From: Mucilaginibacter celer
GTDB taxonomy: Bacteria; Bacteroidota; Bacteroidia; Sphingobacteriales; Sphingobacteriaceae
Reading direction: 5' to 3'
NCBI RefSeq assembly: GCF_003576455.2
Contig: NZ_CP032869.1
Coordinates: forward strand, 1,736,001 to 1,800,000
Length of the DNA: 64,000 bases
The notes beneath the pieces were generated by a model. That model did not search any database, was not told the origin of the DNA, and was given only the letters and a program-made list of their open reading frames with translations. Position numbers and translations under genes: made by a program. Positions 44,929 through 53,724 of the stretch are shown here, piece by piece (position 1 is the stretch's first letter; each line of letters starts with the position of its first letter).

Positions 44929-46479
44929 CTATTGAACTTTTACCGATGATATAATATCATTTGCACTCGGACTTAAACTGCTTAAACTGGATTTATCGCT
45001 GGTTATAGTCCACGAAGTACCACTGAAATTATCGTCGGAATATAGAATAACAGTGCGGCCCGGCGGTACTTTTACTGATGATGCCCAATCATTCGGAACT
45101 CCTTTGGCAGCCAGTTGCGATAGGGTATAGTTCCCTACCTGCAAAGGTTGGCCCATTCCGCCGGCGTAGTTATTACTCTCGTAAAAAATAACGCCGTTAA
45201 AAGGTGTAGGCTCTGTAGTAGTATAAGCGATTTGTCCTTTAAGCATTTTGCCGCCATCATTCACCAGCCTCAGGTAAAAATCTGATGATACGTGGGTGCC
45301 GTCGGCATCAAGCGTTAAAAAGTACTTTCCCGCTGGGATCATTGAGGCGTCTTCGGCAACTTTAAAAATAGAAGTAGCCTCGTTCAGTTCATCAAACATA
45401 GCAATATAGGCACTTGGCACACCCGCGTTTTTAAATGTGGCAAACTGTGCCCACAAAAAGTCGCCATGGTTACGCGGAAATTGATTTTTAGGAGAAGAAG
45501 AGCCATTGGTATTGTAAAACGCGGTGCCCGGGTAAGCGCAGGGCTGATAGTCCATACCATTGGCATTACAAAAATCACGATCGCCAGTTACCCAAGGCGC
45601 ATAGCTGGCATCAACTGCACGGCCAACAGCCCAGGCCGATATCATATTAAAAGCTTTATAGGCATCGGTAAAACCGGATTTCGAATCGCCGGTTCCGGTA
45701 CGCCATTGTCCCGGAACGGAGCCAATTACGTAACAGCCCTGTGCTTTAAACCAGTTAATCAGATCAAGCGCGTCGGTTACGCTTGAAGGGTGACTGGCAT
45801 AGCCCAAACCGTAAATACACACTACCGGTTTACCATTTTGTTTGGCATAAGCACTTGAGGTAAGCAGGTTAAGGCTGCCGGCAATGGTATTTGTCCAATC
45901 GGTTTTTAAAACAGCCAGGTTGCCCCAGCCTGATACATCGTACATAATGTAAAACTTACGGCTATAGGTTTGCGCCGCGGTTTTAACTTTGGTAGCCATA
46001 CCGTCGCGCTGAGCTTTAATGCTGCTTCCGGGGGTAATTTCGTTTGCAAAGCGTTGAAGCGCGGCACAATCAATACCATACTGCTGCATCCACTGAAAAT
46101 GGGTGTTAACGGTTGATTGATCGTACGAGGAGAACATTTTAGCAGGCTGCCCGTTGCCCAAATTTCCGGTATAACCAGGCTGCGCCACACCTCCCTGGCT
46201 AAACGGCGTGCCCGAGTATGTAGTGGCATATTCCCTTGTGTCGGGCCACATCTCAAGATTATCGTGGCCCCAGGCGTTCACCGGCGAGCCATCGCCGGCG
46301 GCAGAGAACCAGCCCTGGTAACCAACCGTGATCTTGCCAACTACATCGCCAACCGGCGAGCTAAAAGTTTTGTTGTTTGAGCCGGAAGTGTCCGTAGGGT
46401 TAACCTGCAATTTGTTTTTTGTACAGCTAATGCATAAAGGCAGTGCGGCTGCCAGCATAATGATTAAGTTTTTCTTCAT
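44929..46479 (-). CDS. Lipoprotein glycosidase, GH99/GH71-like, with beta/gamma-crystallin-like C-terminus
   Basis: 516 aa. Lipobox LPLCISC (Cys19). The catalytic part (about 50-400) begins KITVGYQGWFSAAGDGSPVNAWGH and contains HFQWMQQYGIDCAALQRF, YIMYDVSGWGN, VVCIYGLGYASHP and AYIAMFDELNEATSI. This pattern resembles GH99/GH71-type endo-alpha-mannosidase relatives. The C-terminal 90 residues (GVIFYESNNYAGGMGQPLQVGNYTL, TVILYSDDNFSGTSWTITSD) look like two beta/gamma-crystallin Greek-key motifs. An endo-mannosidase would fit the N-glycan theme, but it lies 31 kb away from that cluster. Catalytic residues not assigned. Confidence 0.72.
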   Translation of the reverse strand: MKKNLIIMLAAALPLCISCTKNKLQVNPTDTSGSNNKTFSSPVGDVVGKITVGYQGWFSAAGDGSPVNAWGHDNLEMWPDTREYATTYSGTPFSQGGVAQPGYTGNLGNGQPAKMFSSYDQSTVNTHFQWMQQYGIDCAALQRFANEITPGSSIKAQRDGMATKVKTAAQTYSRKFYIMYDVSGWGNLAVLKTDWTNTIAGSLNLLTSSAYAKQNGKPVVCIYGLGYASHPSSVTDALDLINWFKAQGCYVIGSVPGQWRTGTGDSKSGFTDAYKAFNMISAWAVGRAVDASYAPWVTGDRDFCNANGMDYQPCAYPGTAFYNTNGSSSPKNQFPRNHGDFLWAQFATFKNAGVPSAYIAMFDELNEATSIFKVAEDASMIPAGKYFLTLDADGTHVSSDFYLRLVNDGGKMLKGQIAYTTTEPTPFNGVIFYESNNYAGGMGQPLQVGNYTLSQLAAKGVPNDWASSVKVPPGRTVILYSDDNFSGTSWTITSDKSSLSSLSPSANDIISSVKVQ

Positions 46480-46988
46480 AAGGTAATAATTGGTGCCATA
46501 GTGGCTTTTAATTGGTTTTGGTTTATAATAAATAAGCAGCTATAAAATCCCTTTGTAGCCGCAATTACAGATGTTTGGTTTTTAGTTATTTACCCATAGG
46601 CGCCTGTTTTTAAGTGAGTTGATGGTGTTAATTGGGTGTTTTGATTTTGGGGAAGATTTAGGCAGATCCGTTATAACCGGATATTGCTATCTTTTGATGA
46701 AAACAAATTTCTTTTAGAGAATTAATTTTTTTTTAATTCTGAATTAGAAATAGATTAATCTGAATTTTTTTTAAAAGGAAGGGTGACAAACGCTATTGCC
46801 GGACCGGAAGTTTGGTAAAGGCGAGGGTATTTAGAGCCTGGCAAGCTCTAAATATTCGGTTTGCGGAATTTTGACAGGTACAGTCTGGGATGATCAAAAC
46901 GTTGTTTGTTCATCGCGCTGCTGCTATTGCAATAATTATTGTAAACTATTTGCTGAAGAGCAGTTGGTGTGTTGGTTAAATATAACAA
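46480..46988. other. 509-bp spacer with one inverted repeat
   Basis: AT-rich, containing the promoter region of the GH99-like gene and the end of the cobA operon. The only clear structure is a perfect 10-bp inverted repeat at 46828-46837/46845-46854 with a 7-nt loop and no T-run. The ORF at 46871-47071 is not credible. Confidence 0.6.
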
Positions 46989-47339
46989 TTAACACACGCC
47001 CGCAGGATGCGGATAATTATCACTTTGATCTTCCGTTACATTATCTAAACACACAAAATCTTTTTCAATAAGCAGGTAAAGTTGATTGCCGGTACTTTCA
47101 AAACCCACCCGATCGGTGTTGGTCCATTCGTAGGCCATATCTATGGGCATGTATATAGTAATGCAGTTGTTGTTAAAGCCTGCTGCTAATTCCGTGTTTG
47201 CAGAACGTTGCAGGGCATATTTAAAAACCTGTGCGCCAAAACTGGTTGTCTCTTCCAAATATCCATCCCTGTCAAAATTGGCCACATCGGTTTTAGTGAG
47301 CCTGTAACGTATGGAATTGCCTTTTATCCTGATCTTCAT
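46989..47339 (-). CDS. DUF7009 family protein
   Basis: 116 aa. The opening MKIRIKGNSIRYRLTKTDV and FGAQVFKYALQRS match small conserved Bacteroidota proteins placed in DUF7009, a call made from memory of the family. The C-terminus contains two Cys and a His (DFVCLDNVTEDQSDNYPHPAGVC). No known activity. Starts 6 bp after the cobA stop, so it belongs to the cobA operon and is a candidate accessory factor in nitrite/siroheme metabolism. Confidence 0.75.
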   Translation of the reverse strand: MKIRIKGNSIRYRLTKTDVANFDRDGYLEETTSFGAQVFKYALQRSANTELAAGFNNNCITIYMPIDMAYEWTNTDRVGFESTGNQLYLLIEKDFVCLDNVTEDQSDNYPHPAGVC

Positions 47340-47345
47340 ATTTGT

Positions 47346-48074
47346 TTAGTTTTTAACGTTAACCACATCGCCTATAATAATGATGGCGGGATAGGTGAGT
47401 TTATTGGTTTCGGCTATGGCTGCCAAATCCTGTACCTTGCCCTTTGCCGATTTTTGATTGGGGAGCGATGCATGCCGGATAATAGCGGCCGGGGTATCGC
47501 CTTTGCCGCCGTTTACATAAGCTTTTGCAATTTCGGCCAGTTTTTTCATGCCCATATATATAACTACGGTGGCATTGCTGTGCATGGCGCAGGTAAGGTC
47601 GGCACTTAGGCGGCCATCTTTTTTGGTGCCGGTTACCATCCATACGCTTTCGCTGGCGGTGCGGTGGGTGAGGGGGATGTCTTCCAGTCCGCAAGCCTGG
47701 GCGCTGGTAACGCCGGGTATATAATGTGTTTCGATACCATGTTCGCGGGCGTAGATGATCTCCTCAAATCCGCGACCGAATATAAAAGGGTCGCCGCCTT
47801 TTAACCGTACCACATTTCCTTTTTCAAACGCGTATTGTCTTATTAACTCATGAATGGTTTCCTGTGGGGTGTAATCGCCGTAAGGTTGTTTGCCAACATA
47901 TACCTTTTCGCAATCGTCGTCGGCAATGTCAAGCAGTTCTTTGTTCGCCAAATTATCATATAGTATAACTTTTGCTTGTTGTAATGCCTTGTATCCTTTA
48001 ATTGTTATCAATTCAGGGTCTCCGGGGCCTGCTCCGAGTATAAATAATTGTGGTTTTGTGATATTTTTTATCAT
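47346..48074 (-). CDS. cobA: Uroporphyrinogen-III C-methyltransferase
   Basis: 242 aa. Makes precorrin-2 from uroporphyrinogen III with two SAM, the first step to siroheme. Motifs: LFILGAGPGDPELITIKGYKAL near the N-terminus, VVRLKGGDPFIFGRG, VTSAQACGLEDIPLTHR and AAIIRHASLPNQK. No fused CysG dehydrogenase/chelatase domain and none nearby, so the remaining siroheme steps must be elsewhere. Divergent from nirB, whose product needs siroheme. Confidence 0.95.
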   Translation of the reverse strand: MIKNITKPQLFILGAGPGDPELITIKGYKALQQAKVILYDNLANKELLDIADDDCEKVYVGKQPYGDYTPQETIHELIRQYAFEKGNVVRLKGGDPFIFGRGFEEIIYAREHGIETHYIPGVTSAQACGLEDIPLTHRTASESVWMVTGTKKDGRLSADLTCAMHSNATVVIYMGMKKLAEIAKAYVNGGKGDTPAAIIRHASLPNQKSAKGKVQDLAAIAETNKLTYPAIIIIGDVVNVKN

Positions 48075-48304
48075 TATTTCAATTTTAGAGTTGAAAAATG
48101 TCTGTTTTTGTCTTTTTATTATGATTGTTTTTGTGAAATATTCAAAAAAGCAAATTTTACATCGAATAAAAATGACTTAAATTATATTATTATGTCTAAT
48201 TTATGAATTTAAAATCTATTTTATATGATTTATTTAATAAAAAATTGAATAAAAACTTTCATTTGATAGTTTTTAGTGTTATTATTGTGATGTAAAACGA
48301 ATTC

Positions 48305-48349
48305 GAGGTCGCATTTGGGTTTGTTTTTAGTTTGAAATTGCTTTAACAA
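48305..48349 (+). promoter_or_regulatory. nirB leader motif shared with the porin-narK-nas operon
   Basis: GAGGTCGCATT (48305-48315) followed 24 bp later by gctttaacaa (48340-48349), ending 14 bp before the nirB ATG. The same two words with similar spacing occur at 52019-52067 before the porin gene. The rest of the 289-bp cobA-nirB spacer is AT-rich. Confidence 0.55.
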
Positions 48350-48363
48350 TAAAAAATTACGTT

Positions 48364-50859
48364 ATGTCGAAACCAATAGTCATTGTAGCGGGCAACGGGA
48401 TGGTGGGTTATAAGTTTTGCGAGAAGCTTTTAGCTAAAACATCACAATTTCAGGTTATTGTTTTTGGTGAGGAGCCTCGTCATGCCTATGATAGGGTTCA
48501 TTTGAGCGAATATTTTAATGGTAAAACAGCCGATGATCTGTCGCTTTCCACTTTGTCATGGTATCATGAAAATGATATTCAGCTTCACCTCGGCGATCCT
48601 ATTCAGGAAATAAATCGCGCCGAAAAAACTATCCATTCTTTAAAAGGCATCACTATTAAATACGATTATCTTGTTTTGGCAACCGGTTCGTCGGCTTTTG
48701 TGCCCGATGTGCCGGGGGTTGAAAAAGAAGGCGTGTTTGTATATCGTACCATCGAAGATCTGGAGTTGATAAAAGCCAGCGCGGCTAATGCTAAATCTGG
48801 TGCGGTATTGGGTGGCGGATTATTAGGCTTGGAAGCTGCAAAAGCGCTTATCGATCTCGGGATCCGCGAAACGCATGTAATTGAGTTTGCGCCGAGGTTA
48901 ATGCCAAGACAAATTGATTCGGCAGGTAGCAGTATGCTGCAAATGAAATTGAGTCAGTTGGGTTTGCAAATTCATCTCAATAAAAGCACCGCCGAAATTG
49001 TTGGTCATGGTAAAATAGAGTCCCTTCGTTTTAATGATGAGAGTAAGCTGGCGGTTGATATGCTGGTGATCTCGGCCGGGATCCGTCCGCGCGATGAGCT
49101 GGCCCGTTTGGCCGGTCTTCATGTAGGTACCCGCGGTGGTATCGTAGTGAACTCGCAAATGCAAACCAGCGATGAAAGTATTTATGCTATTGGTGAGTGC
49201 GCGCTTTATGAAGGTATGATATACGGACTGGTGGCGCCCGGTTATGAAATGGCCGATATTGTGGCCTCGCACCTAACCAACGGCGCAAAATCATTTTATG
49301 GTTACGATATGAGCACCAAGCTTAAATTGATTGGTGTGGATGTTGCCAGTTTTGGCGATGCTTTTATAACCGAGCCGGATTGTCGTACTATTTTATTTGA
49401 GGATACGCATAAAGGAATTTACAAGCGCATAAACATCAGTAATGATGGCAAGCAACTGTTAGGTGGTATTTTAATTGGCGATGCCGATGCTTACAATATG
49501 CTGCTGCAAACTGTAAATAATAAAATTGTGTTGCCGCCCGATCCTGAAGATTTGATCCTCGGTTCGCGCGGTGGTGCGGCTGCAGAAGGTGCTGGTGTAA
49601 TGAATTTACCCGATGATGCGCTGATCTGCTCGTGCGAGGCGGTTACCAAAGCGGCAATCTGCTCGGCAGTGAATGAGCAGGGCGTTACCGGTATTGATGG
49701 AATGAAAAAATGTACCAAAGCCGGTACTGGCTGCGGTGGCTGCGTGCCGATGGTGAAAGATCTGATTGCCGGAACCATGAAAGCTAACGGGCAGTACATT
49801 AAAAATGTGATTTGCGAGCATTTTGATTATTCGCGCCAGGAACTTTTTGATCTGGTGAAGATCAATCAGCTTAAAAACTACGATCTGGTGCTTGATCATT
49901 ACGGCAAAGGCGATGGTTGCGAGGTTTGTAAGCCGGTAGTTGCCAGTATCCTCTCCAGTTTATGGAATGATGTAATTGTAAAGCAGGAAACCATACAGGA
50001 TAGTAACGACCGCTTTTTGGCCAATATTCAAAAAGGTGGTACGTATTCGGTAGTTCCGCGAATTCCGGGTGGTGAAATTACGCCGGATAAATTGATAGTA
50101 ATTGGCCAGGTGGCTAAAAAATACGGATTATATACTAAAATTACCGGCGGCCAGCGGATTGATATGTTCGGCGCGCACCTGAGTGATCTGCCAATAATTT
50201 GGGAAGAGCTTATTGATGCGGGTTTTGAAAGCGGGCATGCGTATGGTAAGGCCTTGCGCACAGTAAAAAGTTGCGTGGGGAGTACCTGGTGCAGGTTTGG
50301 CTTGCACGATAGTGTGAGTTTTGCCATTGAGGTGGAGGATAGATATAAGGGCATCCGCGCCCCGCATAAAATTAAAGGCGGCGTAAGTGGTTGCGTGCGT
50401 GAATGTGCCGAAGCGCAATCGAAAGATTTTGGTATCATAGCCACCGAAAAAGGCTGGAATTTATATGTATGCGGCAACGGCGGTTCTAAGCCGCAGCACG
50501 CGCAGTTGTTGGCTACGGATATTGATAAAGAAACGGTGATAAAATATCTCGATAGATTCCTGATGTTTTACATTAAAACCGCCGATCAGCTTACCCGTAC
50601 CGCTACCTGGTTAAATAAACTGGATGGTGGCATGAGTTACCTTAAAAACGTGATCGTGAACGATAGTTTGGGTTTGGCTGCTCAGTTAGAAGAGGAAATG
50701 CAGGCGCTGGTAAATACCTATCACTGCGAGTGGAAGGAAGTGATTGAAAGTCCGGCTATGCGCAAGCGCTTCGCTCATTTTATTAACGCCCCCGAAGAAA
50801 AAGACCCTCATGCTGAGTTTGTGCCTATGCGCGATCAGGTGCGGGCTAAGGAGTGGTAG
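48364..50859 (+). CDS. nirB: Assimilatory nitrite reductase [NAD(P)H], large subunit
   Basis: 831 aa. Reduces nitrite to ammonium. The N-terminal FAD/NAD(P)H domain (IVIVAGNGMVGYKFCEKLL, GAVLGGGLLGLEAAKAL, ESIYAIGECALYEG) is followed by a BFD-like [2Fe-2S] domain (ICSCEAVTK, GTGCGGCVP). The nitrite/sulfite reductase ferredoxin-like and haem domains carry the siroheme-4Fe4S cysteines Cys637, Cys643 (CVGSTWC) and Cys677, Cys681 (CVRECAE). Full length. nirD follows after 74 bp; siroheme would come from the divergent cobA operon. Confidence 0.96.
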   Translation: MSKPIVIVAGNGMVGYKFCEKLLAKTSQFQVIVFGEEPRHAYDRVHLSEYFNGKTADDLSLSTLSWYHENDIQLHLGDPIQEINRAEKTIHSLKGITIKYDYLVLATGSSAFVPDVPGVEKEGVFVYRTIEDLELIKASAANAKSGAVLGGGLLGLEAAKALIDLGIRETHVIEFAPRLMPRQIDSAGSSMLQMKLSQLGLQIHLNKSTAEIVGHGKIESLRFNDESKLAVDMLVISAGIRPRDELARLAGLHVGTRGGIVVNSQMQTSDESIYAIGECALYEGMIYGLVAPGYEMADIVASHLTNGAKSFYGYDMSTKLKLIGVDVASFGDAFITEPDCRTILFEDTHKGIYKRINISNDGKQLLGGILIGDADAYNMLLQTVNNKIVLPPDPEDLILGSRGGAAAEGAGVMNLPDDALICSCEAVTKAAICSAVNEQGVTGIDGMKKCTKAGTGCGGCVPMVKDLIAGTMKANGQYIKNVICEHFDYSRQELFDLVKINQLKNYDLVLDHYGKGDGCEVCKPVVASILSSLWNDVIVKQETIQDSNDRFLANIQKGGTYSVVPRIPGGEITPDKLIVIGQVAKKYGLYTKITGGQRIDMFGAHLSDLPIIWEELIDAGFESGHAYGKALRTVKSCVGSTWCRFGLHDSVSFAIEVEDRYKGIRAPHKIKGGVSGCVRECAEAQSKDFGIIATEKGWNLYVCGNGGSKPQHAQLLATDIDKETVIKYLDRFLMFYIKTADQLTRTATWLNKLDGGMSYLKNVIVNDSLGLAAQLEEEMQALVNTYHCEWKEVIESPAMRKRFAHFINAPEEKDPHAEFVPMRDQVRAKEW

Positions 50860-50933
50860 GCGTTGTTAAGTCTGAAGTTTAAAGTCGAGAGTCTTAAGTA
50901 AGTTTTAATCGAAAGTATTTTAAAGAAATTACA

Positions 50934-51284
50934 ATGGAAGCAACAGTACTAATAAACTGGGTATTGGCTTGTTATGTAGATGATGTACCTGAAAATGGCG
51001 GCTCGTGCATAAAGCATGGCGAGGAGCAGATAGCCATTTTTAATTTTACCCGCCGGGGTGAGTGGTATGCAACGCAAAATCTTTGTCCGCATAAACAGCA
51101 AATGGCCATATCGCGGGGTATGATCGGTAGTTCGGGTGAAAATTGTGAGCCGAAGGTGGCTTGTCCGTTTCATAAAAAAGCATTTTCGCTGTTAACCGGC
51201 GAGTGTTTGGGTGAGGAGGAATTGGTTATTAAAACTTACCCGGTTATGGTATCTGATGGGAAAGTTTTTGTGGGGATTGCGTAG
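50934..51284 (+). CDS. nirD: Nitrite reductase small subunit, Rieske-type
   Basis: 116 aa. NirD/Rieske fold. Both halves of a Rieske [2Fe-2S] site are intact: Cys51-Pro-His53 and Cys77-Pro-Phe-His80. Enterobacterial NirD proteins lack these ligands, so this one probably still binds a cluster (inference). Follows nirB on the same strand. Confidence 0.92.
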   Translation: MEATVLINWVLACYVDDVPENGGSCIKHGEEQIAIFNFTRRGEWYATQNLCPHKQQMAISRGMIGSSGENCEPKVACPFHKKAFSLLTGECLGEEELVIKTYPVMVSDGKVFVGIA

Positions 51285-51315
51285 CGTGGGGTATCGCAAC
51301 ATGTTTGTTCCATCG

Positions 51316-51410
51316 CGTCATTGCGAGGCACGAAGCAATCCCCAGCTATACAGGGCGGATTTGCATAGCCTCTCTGCTTCTTGAGGATTGCTTCGTGCCT
51401 CGCAATGACG
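51316..51410 (-). repeat. 95-bp palindromic dispersed element, copy B
   Basis: Same termini as 17357-17451 and the same 95-bp length. The interior matches copy A only as reverse complement, so the copies are inverted relative to one another. Lies 31 bp after nirD. Confidence 0.85.
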
Positions 51411-51486
51411 GCTTTTATATATTTTTAGACAGGCTTTTAGTATTCTGGTAATGCTTTAATTCCCTAAAATTTCGGTTCAGACAAAA

Positions 51487-51590
51487 GCGTTAGGGATAGA
51501 GTGGAAAGCCAGGAGCGTGAGTGGGGATTGTGCGCTGGTAAGGCGAGGACTTGGAATGGATAGCCCGGCCGCAGGCAACGCCCTGGTTTT
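51487..51590 (+). ncRNA. Candidate structured RNA or intergenic repeat
   Basis: GC-rich island in an AT-rich spacer. gcgtt (51487-51491) pairs with aacgc (51577-51581); ttaggg (51490-51495) could alternatively pair with ccctaa (51462-51467). The words gggatagagtggaaagcc and ggaatggatagcccggcc recall an intergenic RNA-like family seen in many Bacteroidota genomes (possibly Flavo-1, from memory). Confidence 0.4.
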
Positions 51591-52018
51591 TAAATGTGAA
51601 TTTTCTGGTAATATGTTCTAATAAAAAGCATTTGGTGTAAAAATTAAATGCTTTTTGTGTTTTGTATAGATGTTCTTGCCATTGTTTTTGATTTATGTAT
51701 CTGTTTTTTAATATAAATCATGTTTTTGGTTGCTGTATTTTGTGTTTTTTGTGATTTTTTATGATTTATGTCGTTGTGATCTATGTTAAGTAATTGTGAA
51801 GTCGATATTTTGATAATTTTTGACTGTGTAAAAATTAAATAATCCATAAAAAAGTAATGTATTTATGATTTTAATCACAAAAATTGACTTTTAAAGCTTT
51901 AAAATTTGTAGCTGTTTGTTAATTATGATATATTTATGGTAATTAAATGCATTTAGTTAATCAAAACAGGTAGCCTATGGTGAAACTGAAAATATATAAA
52001 TAAAAAAAGCCCCGTCGG
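51591..52018. other. AT-rich leader region of the nitrate operon
   Basis: Very AT-rich, without a credible ORF. The remaining part of the 800-bp nirD-porin spacer. Probably holds the promoter of the porin-narK-nas operon; no TAnnTTTG box with proper spacing could be fixed. Confidence 0.4.
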
Positions 52019-52067
52019 GAGGTCGCATTCCCAGACGAGGTTAGTTAGTTTTTAATCGCTTTAACAA
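52010..52067 (+). promoter_or_regulatory. Leader hairpin and shared motif of the nitrate operon
   Basis: ccccgtc...gacgagg (one mismatch) encloses ggga...tccc with loop ggtcgcat: a two-part hairpin preceded by A-rich and followed by T-rich sequence. It contains GAGGTCGCATT (52019-52029); gctttaacaa follows at 52058-52067, 17 bp before the porin ATG. The same words precede nirB. Confidence 0.6.
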
Positions 52068-52084
52068 ATAAAAAACCAATTCAA

Positions 52085-53623
52085 ATGTACAAAAATGTAT
52101 GTAATCAATACACTATTGGAAAAATTCTATTAATTATATCATGTTTTGTATCCTATAACGCCTCAGCACAGCTCAGTTTAACCGGGCAGATCAAAACAAG
52201 GGGCGAATTACGTGATGGTTATGGAACTTTAGAACCAATAGGTAACAAAAATGCGGCCTTCGTATCGCAACGAACGCGGCTCACCTTTAATTACAAAAGC
52301 AGCAAGCTTATTTTTCAAACATCGGTACAGGATGTGAGGCTTTGGGGGCAGGATGCCTCAACTATTACCATTAATGATGGTAGTCGTTTAAGCCTGCACG
52401 AAGCCTGGGCCGAACTTATCCTCTCCAACAAAAAAGATACTTCCTTCAAAATTTCGCCGGTTGATTATTTCGCCATCAAGGCCGGTCGGCAAGAGACCAG
52501 TTATGACGATGAACGCCTCCTTGGCGCTACCGACTGGATCCAGCAGGCCCGACGCCATGATGCCATTGTGCTTAAACTGGTACAATCGGGCTGGCAGGTT
52601 GATGTGGGTGCCGCCTTTAACCAAAGTTCGGATGCTATTAATTATAATGGCACTTATTATACACCAGCCAATGTGCCTGCTACTATAAAAGATAGCAAAG
52701 GTAATTTGGCCAATACGCCTGCCGGGTTTATACCCCTGGTTAACGCGGCAGGTATGAGTTCAAAAACAGGTAATCCTTCATTTTTAAACCCGCCCGGTAC
52801 CAACGGGCAAAACCAAAACTATAAAGCACTTGAATATCTTTACTTCGCCAAAAAAATTAATAAAACTAAGCTGACAGGATTGTTCCTGTCCGATCAGTTT
52901 GCCAAATACAAGGTCGATTCGGTAAAGAATACCGCGGGCGAGGATGTGGGTTACGTTTATGGCAGGCGCTACAACCAGCCCGGCGTATATACCCGCTACA
53001 CCACAGGATTATTGCTTAACCCAGTATGGGGCAGCAAAGATGAGTGGGCTGCAACCGGCGGTTTTTACTATCAAGGCGGCCATGACCGTGATGGTGCAGA
53101 CTTAAGCGCCTATACTTACACCCTATCTCTATCTTACAAAAACAGTAATGTATGCTACACCGGAGGCTGGGATTACCTATCAGGTAATGATGCGTTTTCT
53201 ACCTCAAAAACCAGTCACCGCTTTGACCCATTGTATGGTACGCCACACAAGTTTTGGGGCTACATGGATTATTTTTATGCAGGGAGCGGATCGCCAACCG
53301 GAGGTTTAAGCAATCCATACCTCAAAATAAAATATACCTCGGATAATAAACGCTTTATTACCGAACTGGCTAACCATTATTTCCTGTTAGCTAAAGATCA
53401 AAAAGGTGCAGATGGGCAAGCCATAGGCAAATACCTCGGCACCGAGTTCGACCTTACAACTGGCTACAAGCTTAACAAATTTACCTATGTTGATCTGGGC
53501 TTATCCTACATGGCGGCAACTCATAGCGTGGAATATGCCAAGGCCCTAACACCCGGCAACAATAAGCTTAACCCCGTGTGGGCATACCTGCAACTTAATA
53601 TCAAACCCGATTTTTTGAATTGA
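52085..53623 (+). CDS. Outer-membrane porin-like protein (alginate-export family fold)
   Basis: 512 aa. Signal peptide ends near residue 28 (YNASAQ). The mature start LSLTGQIKTRGELRDGYGTL and many alternating beta strands (FNYKSSKLIFQTSVQDVRLWG, GGWDYLSGNDAF) end in YLQLNIKPDFLN. This matches the alginate_exp barrel family. Encoded directly upstream of narK in a nitrate operon, it more likely conducts nitrate or other anions than alginate (inference). Confidence 0.78.
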   Translation: MYKNVCNQYTIGKILLIISCFVSYNASAQLSLTGQIKTRGELRDGYGTLEPIGNKNAAFVSQRTRLTFNYKSSKLIFQTSVQDVRLWGQDASTITINDGSRLSLHEAWAELILSNKKDTSFKISPVDYFAIKAGRQETSYDDERLLGATDWIQQARRHDAIVLKLVQSGWQVDVGAAFNQSSDAINYNGTYYTPANVPATIKDSKGNLANTPAGFIPLVNAAGMSSKTGNPSFLNPPGTNGQNQNYKALEYLYFAKKINKTKLTGLFLSDQFAKYKVDSVKNTAGEDVGYVYGRRYNQPGVYTRYTTGLLLNPVWGSKDEWAATGGFYYQGGHDRDGADLSAYTYTLSLSYKNSNVCYTGGWDYLSGNDAFSTSKTSHRFDPLYGTPHKFWGYMDYFYAGSGSPTGGLSNPYLKIKYTSDNKRFITELANHYFLLAKDQKGADGQAIGKYLGTEFDLTTGYKLNKFTYVDLGLSYMAATHSVEYAKALTPGNNKLNPVWAYLQLNIKPDFLN

Positions 53624-53625
53624 GC

Positions 53626-53722
53626 TGAAAGCTTAAGGCCGAAGGCTAAAAGCTGAAAAAAGAAGAGAATTAATTGAAAAACCAAAGCTTTCGGCCTTCG
53701 GCTTTAAGCTTTAAGCTAAAGA
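53626..53722. repeat. AGCTTT/AAAGCT-type repeats before narK
   Basis: gctgaaagcttaaggccgaaggc and its near reverse complement (tttcggccttcggctttaagc, before 53720) face each other; related copies occur at 55015-55078 and 55280-55330. If translated they would give narK a spurious 17-residue N-terminal extension. Confidence 0.6.
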
Positions 53723-53724
53723 AA

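Noticed and set aside
46871..47071. 66-aa Cys-rich plus-strand ORF
   Set aside because: Antisense to the DUF7009 gene over much of its length and without a plausible domain; cysteine richness is a frame effect.
53674..53724. 17-residue N-terminal extension of NarK
   Set aside because: Encoded by the AGCTTT-type repeat; the ATG at 53725 has an A-rich upstream region and a normal transporter N-terminus.
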